Source: Chitinophagaceae bacterium
Lineage (GTDB): Bacteria; Bacteroidota; Bacteroidia; Chitinophagales; Chitinophagaceae
Direction of reading: 5' to 3'
Length of the DNA stretch: 6,377 bases
NCBI GenBank assembly: GCA_020846105.1
Contig: JADLEN010000086.1
Location: forward strand, 1 to 6,377
Numbering within the stretch: the stretch's first letter is position 1; every line of letters starts with the position of its first letter. The notes under the pieces were generated by a model, which was not told where the DNA came from, searched no databases, and saw nothing but the letters and a program-made list of their open reading frames with translations. The translations under genes were made by a program, and so were the position numbers. Positions 1 to 6,377 of the stretch are shown here, piece by piece.

Positions 1-553
1 AAACTATTTCGCTGTTTTTCTTGTCGAGGTTGCCGGTGGGCTCGTCGCCCATGATAATGATGGGGTCGTTGATAAGGGCGCGTGCTATGGCTACGCGTTG
101 TTTTTGGCCGCCAGATAGTTGGTTGGGCATTTTTAGTGCTTCAGACTGGATGCCTAGCATTTTTAGTTTTTCGTAGGCGCGCTGTTCTATTTCTTGCTCG
201 GGTAGCTCGGCTAGTTTGAGGCCGGGCAGCATTACGTTGCGCAAGACAGAAAACTCGGCGAGTAGGTAGTGAAACTGAAATACGAAACCGATGTGCTTGT
301 TGCGCACGCGGGCTAGCTGGGCTTCTTGCTGGCCGCGCATGAGTTGGTTGTGTATCAGCAGGTCGCCTTCGTAGTCTGTATCCATGGTAGAGAGGATGTA
401 GAGCAGGGTAGACTTGCCGCAGCCCGACTTGCCGATGACGGACACAAACTCGGACTGGCTGATGGAGAAGCTTACGTCTTTGAGCACTTGCACGGTCATA
501 GGGTCGTGAAAGTATTTGGAGATGTTGCGTGCTTCTAAGATAATGTTGCTCAT
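1..553 (-). CDS. ABC transporter ATP-binding protein, LolD/MacB/DevA type (partial, C-terminus outside window)
   Basis: This is the nucleotide-binding subunit that powers the permease encoded just upstream. I translated it by hand from the ATG at 553-551; 184 residues are visible and no stop occurs before the window edge. In order it shows Walker A GKSGCGKS (residues 41-48), the Q-loop FVFQ (Q93), the ABC signature LSGGQKQR (146-153), Walker B IIIMGDE (D170, E171) and the D-loop GNLD (174-177). The H-loop histidine and about 40-50 C-terminal residues lie beyond base 1. The DEPTGNLD form of the Walker B/D-loop region is typical of the LolD/MacB/FtsE exporter branch rather than of importers. 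The start fits because only 6 bases separate it from the permease stop and because the protein opens with a normal beta strand ([12 protein letters not shown]). The gene is almost certainly co-transcribed and translationally coupled with the permease. All visible catalytic motifs are intact. The branch is secure; LolD versus DevA versus MacB cannot be settled from this sequence. Confidence 0.95.
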   Translation of the reverse strand, partial: MSNIILEARNISKYFHDPMTVQVLKDVSFSISQSEFVSVIGKSGCGKSTLLYILSTMDTDYEGDLLIHNQLMRGQQEAQLARVRNKHIGFVFQFHYLLAEFSVLRNVMLPGLKLAELPEQEIEQRAYEKLKMLGIQSEALKMPNQLSGGQKQRVAIARALINDPIIIMGDEPTGNLDKKNSEIV

Positions 554-559
554 GAGTAT

Positions 560-1819
560 TTATTTGCCTCGGATAATGTCTACAGGGTCTATCTTACTGG
601 CTTTGCGCGAGGGCAAATAGCCTGCCAAGTAGGTGGTGAGAAGGGAGAATAGCCCACCGATGATGTAGTATTGGGGGTCGTAATTGACGGGGTAGGTTTT
701 GATAGTGGGTAGGGCTGCCGTGTTGAAGGGCACTTGGTCTATAATGGCCGAAAGGCCTAGGCCAAAGAGTAGGCCAAAGGCGCCGCCAAAGATACCGATG
801 GTGAGGGCGATGGTGGTGAAGATACGGTTGACGTCTTGGCCAGAAAAGCCGGTGGCTTTGAGTATGGCTATGGAGTCCATCTTCTCATAAATCATCATGT
901 TGAGGATGTTGTAAATGCCAAAGCCAGCTACGATAAGTAGGGTGATGCCCACGGCATAGGATATAAGTGTGCGTATGGAGCTGCCGGTCTCGAACTGTGA
1001 GTTGGCGGTTTGTATATCCATGGCTTCGGTGCCAAAAAGCTTTTGGTATTCTAGGGCTACAGCGGGTGCTAGCAGTATGTCGGTAAGCTTTACCTGTATG
1101 TCTGTGATGTAGCTGTTGGGCTCGCCTAGCAGTTTTTGGGTGGTGGCTATGGAGCAGTAGCTCTGCATCTTGTCTACCTCATCTAGCCCCGACTGGAAAA
1201 AGCCTACGACTTTCAGTTGTAGTCGCTCGCCTTTGGCGGTGGTCACCTGTACTACATCGCCAATGTTGGCGAGCATTTTTTTGCCAAGGCCCTTGCCTAA
1301 GATAATGCTGTTGGGTATGTTTTGTAGGTCGATATAGTTGCCGTCGCTTACATAGTCGCTGAAGAAAAAGAGTTTGTTTTCGGCCAGCACATCTACCCCG
1401 TTGATAATGCCTGTGAGGTCTGTAGCGCCTACGTTGTAAAATACTTGTGCCAATATTTTGGGGGCAATGCCTTGCACGCGCTTGTCGGCATGTAGGGCTT
1501 TCATAATGGCGCCACTGTTGGCTATTTGTAGCTTATCGTTTTTGGGTTTTACGGAGCGTACAAAGTTGTAGTAGCCTTTGTAGTCATCGGCTAGGTCTAT
1601 GGCTTGGCGTGTAGATGGTTTGAGCTCGTTGTAAAGGCGTATATGTGGGGTGCGGTTCAGCACTAGGCCATCGAGCAAGTCGTTGAGGCCATTCATAAAA
1701 CCCAAGAGGGTAATGAACATAGTGATGCTAAAAGTGACGCCTACAGCGGCTACTAGGGTTTGTTTCCATCGGGCAAGTAATAAGGATTTGGCAATGCTGG
1801 CAATGAGTGTTAGTTTCAT
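560..1819 (-). CDS. ABC transporter permease, FtsX/LolC/MacB family (DevC-like)
   Basis: This 419-residue inner-membrane protein has the type VII ABC exporter (MacB-fold) layout. One N-terminal membrane segment (about 21-44) follows a short basic amphipathic stretch. A large periplasmic MacB_PCD-like domain spans about 45-283, and three C-terminal segments lie at about 285-309, 333-360 and 384-401. Between segments 2 and 3, IAILKATGFS (317-326) matches the family's coupling-helix region that contacts the ATPase. The C-terminus AGYLPSRKASKIDP (399-412) is the classic FtsX-family ending. The N-terminal region (GFMNGL, then PHIRLYNE at 58-65) resembles LolC/LolE and DevC proteins. The protein has no ATPase domain of its own, unlike MacB, and uses the separate ATPase next door. 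Its ATG overlaps the TGA of the adaptor gene as ATGA, and its TAA lies 6 bases before the ATPase start. Family pumps of this kind transduce conformational change to the periplasm rather than moving substrate through the membrane. The substrate here is unknown. Confidence 0.93.
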   Translation of the reverse strand: MKLTLIASIAKSLLLARWKQTLVAAVGVTFSITMFITLLGFMNGLNDLLDGLVLNRTPHIRLYNELKPSTRQAIDLADDYKGYYNFVRSVKPKNDKLQIANSGAIMKALHADKRVQGIAPKILAQVFYNVGATDLTGIINGVDVLAENKLFFFSDYVSDGNYIDLQNIPNSIILGKGLGKKMLANIGDVVQVTTAKGERLQLKVVGFFQSGLDEVDKMQSYCSIATTQKLLGEPNSYITDIQVKLTDILLAPAVALEYQKLFGTEAMDIQTANSQFETGSSIRTLISYAVGITLLIVAGFGIYNILNMMIYEKMDSIAILKATGFSGQDVNRIFTTIALTIGIFGGAFGLLFGLGLSAIIDQVPFNTAALPTIKTYPVNYDPQYYIIGGLFSLLTTYLAGYLPSRKASKIDPVDIIRGK

Positions 1820-2895
1820 TTGGCAGGCATTTTTAGTTCGTCGCCCTCGGCAATACCCGAAAGTATTTCTATCATTTTGTAATCTTTGAGGCCTGTTTTT
1901 ACCGCTACTTTTTTGTCGTTTGCTTTTATTACAAAGCTATCGTTTACCAAATAGTTGCGTGGTATCAGCATTGCTTTGGGCTTGCTTTGCAAAACGATAT
2001 TGGCCTCGAAACTTACGTTGGGGTATAGCAAATAGGGCTGTGCTACAAAGGCGGCTTCTACCAAAAAGGTTTTGCTGCGCTCGTTCATTATGGGGTCTAT
2101 CTTGCTTACCACCGCGTCGAAAACTTGCCCCTTGTAGCTATCCATCATCACTTTTACGGGCAGGCCTTTGCGCACTTTTATAATGTCGTACTCGTCTACC
2201 TGCATTTCTAAAACAAACTGAGTGGCACTGCCAATAATGGCTAGGGGCGTTTGTGCTGTTACTAGCTCACCTTTCTTTTTGGGTAGGCTATACACTACGC
2301 CATCTATATCGCTACGGAGGGTAAAGTCGGCGGCTAGGGTTTGGGATATTTGCAAATTCTTTTGCGATTGTGCGGCATTGAGTTGCAGCTGTCTTTTGAG
2401 GTCGGCATACTTGATCCGAGCCGAGTTGCGTGCTACTTTGGCGTTTTGGTAGGCCAGCTCACGTTGCTCCAACTCTAGCTTGCTACCAATGTTTTGCTGC
2501 CAAAGGTTTTTTTGGCGTGTATATATAAGGGAGTCGTTTTTGTATTTTCTATCGGCAAGGTCTATTGCTTGTTCGGCATCTATAAGCTTGCCATTATTGG
2601 CATCCATATTGGCAAATGCGGCTGCAAGCGAGGCATTGTCTTTATTAAGTTTTTGCACATCGTTGCTGATACTGAGTATGGCAGCACCTTTGGCAAGAGT
2701 ATCGCCCTCGGTCACAAATATATCTTGTATAATACCATTGACCGTAGCAAAAGCTTGGTACTGGTTTTCGCTTTTGACAGTACCCGATGCATAGATAGAT
2801 TCGGAAATGGGCGCAACCACAACTTTGGTTTTCTCGGTCTTTTGGCCGCAAGACAGCAAGAAGATACTGCTAAAAAAAAGAAATGATTTCTTCAT
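1816..2895 (-). CDS. Lipoprotein periplasmic adaptor (HlyD/MacA/DevB-type membrane-fusion protein) of an ABC exporter
   Basis: This 359-residue protein should link the inner-membrane ABC permease to an outer-membrane TolC-type channel. It opens with a type II signal peptide: MKK, a hydrophobic run, then the lipobox LLSC with C16 as the acylated residue. The residues after the cysteine (GQKTEKTK) lack the acidic cluster that sends Bacteroidota lipoproteins to the cell surface, so it probably stays periplasmic. Next come half of a lipoyl-like domain (about 52-78, with VTEGDTLAKG), a long helical hairpin (about 79-185), the second lipoyl half (about 190-223, with DIDGVVYSLP), and beta-barrel and membrane-proximal domains to the end. 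At the hairpin tip R127-xxx-L131-xxxxxx-S138 fits the RxxxLxxxxxxS/T TolC-docking motif known from AcrA and MacA. The ATG at 2895 gives the complete signal peptide. Its TGA overlaps the permease ATG. The role is well supported; the exported substrate is not identifiable. Confidence 0.93.
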   Translation of the reverse strand: MKKSFLFFSSIFLLSCGQKTEKTKVVVAPISESIYASGTVKSENQYQAFATVNGIIQDIFVTEGDTLAKGAAILSISNDVQKLNKDNASLAAAFANMDANNGKLIDAEQAIDLADRKYKNDSLIYTRQKNLWQQNIGSKLELEQRELAYQNAKVARNSARIKYADLKRQLQLNAAQSQKNLQISQTLAADFTLRSDIDGVVYSLPKKKGELVTAQTPLAIIGSATQFVLEMQVDEYDIIKVRKGLPVKVMMDSYKGQVFDAVVSKIDPIMNERSKTFLVEAAFVAQPYLLYPNVSFEANIVLQSKPKAMLIPRNYLVNDSFVIKANDKKVAVKTGLKDYKMIEILSGIAEGDELKMPAK

Positions 2896-2902
2896 AACCC
2901 TA

Positions 2903-2910
2903 CAAAGTTA
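2903..2910 (-). promoter_or_regulatory. Candidate Bacteroidota -7 promoter box (TAACTTTG) for the exporter operon
   Basis: Read on the minus strand, TAACTTTG matches the Bacteroidota consensus TAnnTTTG exactly. It lies in the 53-base gap between the aroA stop and the adaptor ATG, the largest gap in the window. Only 7 bases (TAGGGTT) separate it from the start codon, so a transcript from it would have almost no leader. I see no good -33 TTTG element at the usual 19-20 base spacing; a TTG sits 14 bases upstream, which is too close. The match and position suggest that the exporter genes can be transcribed independently of aroBA, but an 8-base motif with four of its six fixed positions being T can occur by chance. 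Confidence 0.4.
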
Positions 2911-2948
2911 CGGTAGCGGCGGTACAATTTGTGGCTAGCTGCGTATTA

Positions 2949-4211
2949 TCATATAGCGCCAAGGTGTGTGGCTACATCGGTCCAAAAATTGGGGTAAGAT
3001 TTAGCTACGCATTGGGCGCCGGAAATAGCTATGCCGCCTGGGCTGCGCATAGTGGCAAGTGCTGCTGCCATGGCCATGCGGTGGTCTGGTGGACAGGCAT
3101 AGCTGATGGTATTGAAGCTGCTGCGCCCGTGGATAATTAAAGTGTCGCCCTCGATAGCATAGTATACACCCAAAAGCCCTAGCAGGTTGCTGATGGCTTG
3201 TGCACGGTTGGTCTCTTTGTGTATCAGTCTGTGCAGCCCGTGCAGCTTGCTAGTGCCGTGTGCGCAGGCAGCTAGTATGGCTAGTACCGGAAAAAGGTCG
3301 GGGCTGTGGCTGAGGTCGGTATCGGTGGCTTGTAGCTCTTGGTGGCTTACCAATAAGTCATTGGCCTGCCATTGAGTGTGGGCACCTATTTGTTGCACAA
3401 TAGCTAGTAGTTTTTTATCGGCTTGGAGGCTATGTTTGTTCAGGCCTGTAAGCCTTGCCGAGCCATTGATAGCGGCGGCGGCTATCCAAAATGCGGCACT
3501 GCTCCAATCGCTCTCTATACGCGTAATTATAGTGGGTGAGTGGGTAAAGTTTTTAGGGTCAATAGTGAAGCGTTGGTAGTTATCATTGTTTATCCTACGG
3601 CCAAAATGCGTGAGTACCTGTATTGTAAGATCAATATAGGGTTTGCTGCTAAGATTAGTGACTTCTAAAACAATACTGTGCTTAGCGGCAGCGGATAGTG
3701 CAAAAAGTAGGCCACTGATATATTGCGAACTTATCGCGCCATCTACTTTGATGTTTTGTGGTATTAATGGTCCTTGTATTGTAAAAGGTATTTGACCGCC
3801 GAAATGGCTGAGCTGCACAGATAAGGCTTGGAGGTTGTTGCAAAAAAAATCCATAGGCCGATGTAGCAAAGAGCCTTGGCCGGTAATGCTAATGGGCTGT
3901 GCGGCTAATGCTGCAATAGGGGTAAAAAGCCGTGCCGAAAGTCCACTTTCGCCACAATGGATAATAGATGCCGATGGGCTGATATGCCCCTTGGAGACGA
4001 TGTTTTTGTGATTGCCTAATTGCTGTACCGTAGCACCTAATTGCTGTATGATGCGGAGCGCTGCAAGTTCATCTTCCGACTGGCCATCATTGGTAATGAT
4101 GGTAGTGCCATGGTGCAATAGCGCTGCGGCATATACACGCTGGCTATGGCTCTTGGAGCTCGGGATAGCAATAAGTCCTGATACTTTTTTATAATTAAGC
4201 TTTATGTTCAT
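2949..4211 (-). CDS. aroA: 3-phosphoshikimate 1-carboxyvinyltransferase (EPSP synthase)
   Basis: This cytoplasmic enzyme joins phosphoenolpyruvate to shikimate-3-phosphate, the sixth step of the shikimate pathway to chorismate. With the ATG at 4211 it is 420 residues long, a normal family length. Family residues in order (E. coli numbering in brackets) are K20 and S21 (K22, S23) in SKSHSQR with R25 (R27), G90 and R94 (G96, R100) in GESGLSAR, R118 (R124), SSQ at 161-163 (169-171), D305 (D313), E333 and R336 in KETNR (E341, R344), H377 and R378 in DHRMAMA (H385, R386), and K404 (K411). All catalytic positions are therefore present. The phosphoenolpyruvate loop departs from the usual GNAGTAMRP: T97 and P101 equivalents are both leucine. 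A TTG at 4217 is in frame, but the ATG two codons later is preferred; it lies inside the last codons of aroB, so the two genes overlap by 17 bases and are probably translationally coupled. A T8 run occurs at 3842-3849 in the coding sense. Confidence 0.96.
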   Translation of the reverse strand: MNIKLNYKKVSGLIAIPSSKSHSQRVYAAALLHHGTTIITNDGQSEDELAALRIIQQLGATVQQLGNHKNIVSKGHISPSASIIHCGESGLSARLFTPIAALAAQPISITGQGSLLHRPMDFFCNNLQALSVQLSHFGGQIPFTIQGPLIPQNIKVDGAISSQYISGLLFALSAAAKHSIVLEVTNLSSKPYIDLTIQVLTHFGRRINNDNYQRFTIDPKNFTHSPTIITRIESDWSSAAFWIAAAAINGSARLTGLNKHSLQADKKLLAIVQQIGAHTQWQANDLLVSHQELQATDTDLSHSPDLFPVLAILAACAHGTSKLHGLHRLIHKETNRAQAISNLLGLLGVYYAIEGDTLIIHGRSSFNTISYACPPDHRMAMAAALATMRSPGGIAISGAQCVAKSYPNFWTDVATHLGAI

Positions 4212-5235
4212 GAGCAAATACTTGCAGCGCCTGTGCTATGGCAGGGAAGGTGAGTGGGTAAATAACTGCCTCGCCGATCTGCGATAAGAGTATAAAATCT
4301 ATGCTGTCGCCCTTTCTTTTCTTATCCATTTTCAAGGTGCTCATTACAGCTTCTATTTCGAAATGGATAGTGGTGGGCAGCTGAAATTGCTGCAAAATTG
4401 CTACTAATTGTTGCCTATTTTTTTTGGGTAATTGCAAGTGCTGCTCTGATGCTATAAATGCTACAATCATACCAAGAGCTACTGCCTGTCCATGCGGCAG
4501 TGTATACAGGGTTTCGAAAGCATGCCCTGCGGTATGGCCAAAGTTTAGGGTTTTGCGGATGTGGTTTTCATGTTCATCGGCAAGTACTATTTTGTTTTTG
4601 TGGGCTACGCACTGGGCAATGATGGCTTGCAGATGGTTAGTGTTTTCCATGATTGTTTGTAGCTGGGTTGCTTGTAATTGCTGGAACAAAGCGGCATCGC
4701 CAATACAGGCATATTTTATGATTTCGGCAAAGCCAGAACTCCACTCTTGGGTAGGCAGGCTTGCGAGCATTGTGTAATCGTAAGCTATAAAGTTGGGCTG
4801 CTGGATAGCGCCTAGCATGTTTTTGTGTAGGCCTACGTTAACGCCATTCTTGCCGCCAATAGCTGCATCCACCATTGCTAGTATGGTGGTGGGTACAAAG
4901 CCAAAAGCTATGCCACGCATGTATATTGTGGCTACAAAGCCAGTAAGGTCGGTGATCATACCGCCACCTACACCTACCAATATTGTGGTTTTGTGGGCTT
5001 GCAGCTCAGCAAGTTGCTTGCAAATATCTTGTACTGTTTCTATGCTTTTAGACTGTTCACCAGCTTCCACAACTATTGCTTCGTAATGGCCAAGTTCGGT
5101 TTGGTATTGTGTCCATACATTGTTGTCGGTGATAATTATGGTATTGGCAACATTGGCCAATTGCTGCAAATGAGCAAGGCTAGCACTGGGGTGATAATCT
5201 GTTGTACGGGACGGGAATGTGACGCTGTATTGCAT
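4195..5235 (-). CDS. aroB: 3-dehydroquinate synthase
   Basis: This NAD- and metal-dependent cytoplasmic enzyme cyclises DAHP to 3-dehydroquinate, the second step of the shikimate pathway. From the ATG at 5235 it has 346 residues, the normal length. Visible motifs are the nucleotide-binding D37 region (IIITDNN), EAGEQSK (57-63), the glycine-rich VGVGGGMITDLTGF (87-100), PTTILAMVDAAIGGKNGVN (115-133), and KNMLGAIQQP (138-147). The metal ligands of the family are E171 (GFAEIIKYA), H234 (NFGHTAGHAFE) and H248 (LPHGQAVALGM). K129, K138 and N139 match substrate-binding residues of the Aspergillus domain. One oddity is Q250 where most homologues have glutamate in HGEAV. An in-frame TTG at 5247 would add four residues, but the ATG gives a natural MQYSV beginning. 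The stop lies inside the aroA start region, and the peptidase stop lies 32 bases upstream. I see no recognisable promoter in that gap, so transcription probably comes from further upstream. Confidence 0.97.
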   Translation of the reverse strand: MQYSVTFPSRTTDYHPSASLAHLQQLANVANTIIITDNNVWTQYQTELGHYEAIVVEAGEQSKSIETVQDICKQLAELQAHKTTILVGVGGGMITDLTGFVATIYMRGIAFGFVPTTILAMVDAAIGGKNGVNVGLHKNMLGAIQQPNFIAYDYTMLASLPTQEWSSGFAEIIKYACIGDAALFQQLQATQLQTIMENTNHLQAIIAQCVAHKNKIVLADEHENHIRKTLNFGHTAGHAFETLYTLPHGQAVALGMIVAFIASEQHLQLPKKNRQQLVAILQQFQLPTTIHFEIEAVMSTLKMDKKRKGDSIDFILLSQIGEAVIYPLTFPAIAQALQVFAHEHKA

Positions 5236-5267
5236 TGCTGATCGCAAATTATTGGCCTAAAGATTGC

Positions 5268-6377
5268 TTATTTTTTGGGCTGTAATAATGCTTGAATTTC
5301 GTTGGGTTTTGTGAGTAATTCTGTTGCTTTGGCAAGGGTTTCATCTCCGTTAAGCGCCTGTACTATGCGGCCTTTTTGGAAGTAGTAGCGGACTATAATT
5401 TCGTTTTCCAATACCTTCTTTATTTCGTCTTTGTACTTTACTAAATCTTGTTTTTTGTCTTGTGCCAATTTGGTTTTAAGAGCTGCAAATTCTGTCTTGC
5501 TAGTTTCAAAAAGTTTATCTTCTTTGGCAGCACTATTGAGCGAGTCGAGCAAGATTTCTGTTTTTGTTTTGTAAGAAAAATCTTTACTACTAACCCAAGT
5601 ACTGAACTCAGCATATTCTTCACTGGTCAACGAGAATTTTTGTGCCGCAACAACAGTTTTGTGCTTCTTGAAATAAATAGAGGCATAATCGAACAGTAAG
5701 TTTTTAGTGTAGAGCGATTCGGTCATAGCACTATATTTTTCGCTGTCGGTGCTTAGGTCAGGGCTTACGCCTCCACCGCTTCTTACGGTTCTGCCATTTT
5801 TGGTTTTGTAATTGGCAAGCAGAGAGTCTGCAAATTTGTTGGCTACGCCAGCTGCATTTCGGTGGCTATAATCTATAGCTTGGATGCAGCGGCCGCTAGG
5901 CGTATAGTATTTTGCAGTGGTCAGTTTCAATCGGGCATTAAAGCCTACTGGTCTTGTGGTTTGCACTAAGCCTTTGCCATAAGATTTTGCACCTAAAACA
6001 ATGCCTCTATCAAGGTCTTGCATGGTACCAGCTACTATCTCTGATGCCGATGCAGACGAGCCATTGATCAATACGGCAAGTGGTATTTTGGTATCCCAAG
6101 GGGCAGATTCTGTGTTGAAATTCTTATCCCATTCTTTATCTTTTCCTTTTGTGCTCACCACCAACTGGCCTTGATCTATAAAAAGATTACAAACCTCCAC
6201 TGCTTCGTCCAATAGCCCACCAGGATTGGCTCTTAGGTCTAGTACTACAGCATTCATTTTAGGGTTTGCGGTTTTAAGACTATCAAGAGCTGCTCTTACT
6301 TGCTTGCTGCATGCTTGTGTAAATTGGGTGAGTTTTACGAAACCAATAGTATTGTCGGCTCCTACAAAGCCGGCATA
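5268..6377 (-). CDS. S41 family C-terminal processing peptidase, Prc/CtpA type (partial, N-terminus outside window)
   Basis: This is the C-terminal 369 residues of a periplasmic serine protease that cleaves proteins near their C-termini. The reading frame is open to the window edge, so the internal ATG at 6257 is not the true start; the missing part should hold the signal peptide and PDZ domain. The visible sequence begins with the first core strand (IGFVKLTQFTQ, residues 11-21). It continues with VVLDLRANPGG (44-54), then the nucleophile region SSASASEIVAG (107-117), where S110 aligns with Prc S430. D121 in MQDLDRG aligns with D441, and K135 in YGKGLVQ with the catalytic lysine K455. TPSGRCIQ follows, then VSPD. 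From about residue 190 a charged, lysine-rich helical tail follows, ending in NEIIVRYYFQKG and a short C-terminus; this tail is common in Bacteroidota homologues. The serine/lysine dyad is intact, so the enzyme should be active. It lies 32 bases before aroB in the same direction. Its natural substrates cannot be inferred from context. Confidence 0.95.
   Translation of the reverse strand, partial: YAGFVGADNTIGFVKLTQFTQACSKQVRAALDSLKTANPKMNAVVLDLRANPGGLLDEAVEVCNLFIDQGQLVVSTKGKDKEWDKNFNTESAPWDTKIPLAVLINGSSASASEIVAGTMQDLDRGIVLGAKSYGKGLVQTTRPVGFNARLKLTTAKYYTPSGRCIQAIDYSHRNAAGVANKFADSLLANYKTKNGRTVRSGGGVSPDLSTDSEKYSAMTESLYTKNLLFDYASIYFKKHKTVVAAQKFSLTSEEYAEFSTWVSSKDFSYKTKTEILLDSLNSAAKEDKLFETSKTEFAALKTKLAQDKKQDLVKYKDEIKKVLENEIIVRYYFQKGRIVQALNGDETLAKATELLTKPNEIQALLQPKK

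Noticed and set aside
326..538. 70-codon open frame on the plus strand opposite the ATPase
   Set aside because: It overlaps the Walker A and Q-loop coding region of the ATPase on the other strand and has no features of its own.
2494..2886. 130-codon open frame on the plus strand opposite the adaptor gene
   Set aside because: It lies wholly antisense to a well-supported gene, has no recognisable domain, and its cysteine/isoleucine-rich content is what the reverse complement of that gene gives.
2911..2940. Possible terminator after aroA (GTACCGCCGCTAC and GCTAGC inverted bits)
   Set aside because: The stems are only 3 base pairs each and no T-run follows on the minus strand.
4424..4777. 117-codon open frame on the plus strand opposite aroB
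   Set aside because: Antisense shadow of a highly conserved gene; the composition (many Cys, Trp, Met) is typical of a spurious frame.
5248..5255. ATAATTTG just before aroB as a TAnnTTTG promoter box
   Set aside because: The spacing is off by one: TAATTTG has one base too few between TA and TTTG, and no -33 element is visible.
5268..6257. Peptidase starting at the internal ATG at 6257
   Set aside because: The frame stays open to 6377 and the extra 40 residues match the first core strand and helix of S41 peptidases, so the gene runs off the window.
1..6377. Many CTAG tetranucleotides
   Set aside because: About 26 occur, close to the 25 expected by chance. They are unusual only against proteobacteria that avoid CTAG, and mostly come from CTA leucine codons and GCTAG contexts.

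Overview
The window looks like a chromosomal segment from a member of the Bacteroidota, possibly near the Chitinophagia/Saprospiria. That placement is inference. It rests on a TAnnTTTG-type promoter box, the lack of strong Shine-Dalgarno sequences, an S41 peptidase with the long helical C-terminal tail common in that phylum, and Bacteroidota-like AroA/AroB and LolD-like sequences. All six genes lie on the minus strand and are packed tightly. No gene-free stretch exceeds 53 bases. I see no RNA genes, mobile elements, CRISPR arrays or long repeats.

In order of transcription (high to low coordinates) the layout has two parts. First come an S41 C-terminal processing peptidase (5268-6377, N-terminus outside the window), aroB (4195-5235) and aroA (2949-4211). 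aroB follows the peptidase after 32 bases, and aroA begins inside the last codons of aroB. AroB and AroA catalyse two steps of the shikimate pathway, steps 2 and 6. After a 53-base gap holding a candidate promoter box comes a three-gene export cassette: a lipoprotein membrane-fusion (adaptor) protein (1816-2895), an FtsX/LolC/MacB-type ABC permease (560-1819) and its ATPase (1-553, C-terminus outside the window). Adaptor and permease overlap by ATGA, and permease and ATPase are 6 bases apart.

The three cassette genes together predict a DevBCA/MacAB-type tripartite efflux pump. The ATPase and four-helix permease would sit in the inner membrane, with a lipid-anchored periplasmic adaptor whose coiled-coil tip carries a TolC-docking motif. 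No outer-membrane TolC gene lies in the window, and the substrate cannot be read from the sequence.

I found no clearly undescribed system. The points most worth a second look are the lipoprotein adaptor with an exact RxxxLxxxxxxS motif, the divergent phosphoenolpyruvate/glyphosate loop of AroA, the promoter box only 7 bases from the adaptor start codon, and a drop in GC content towards the peptidase end.
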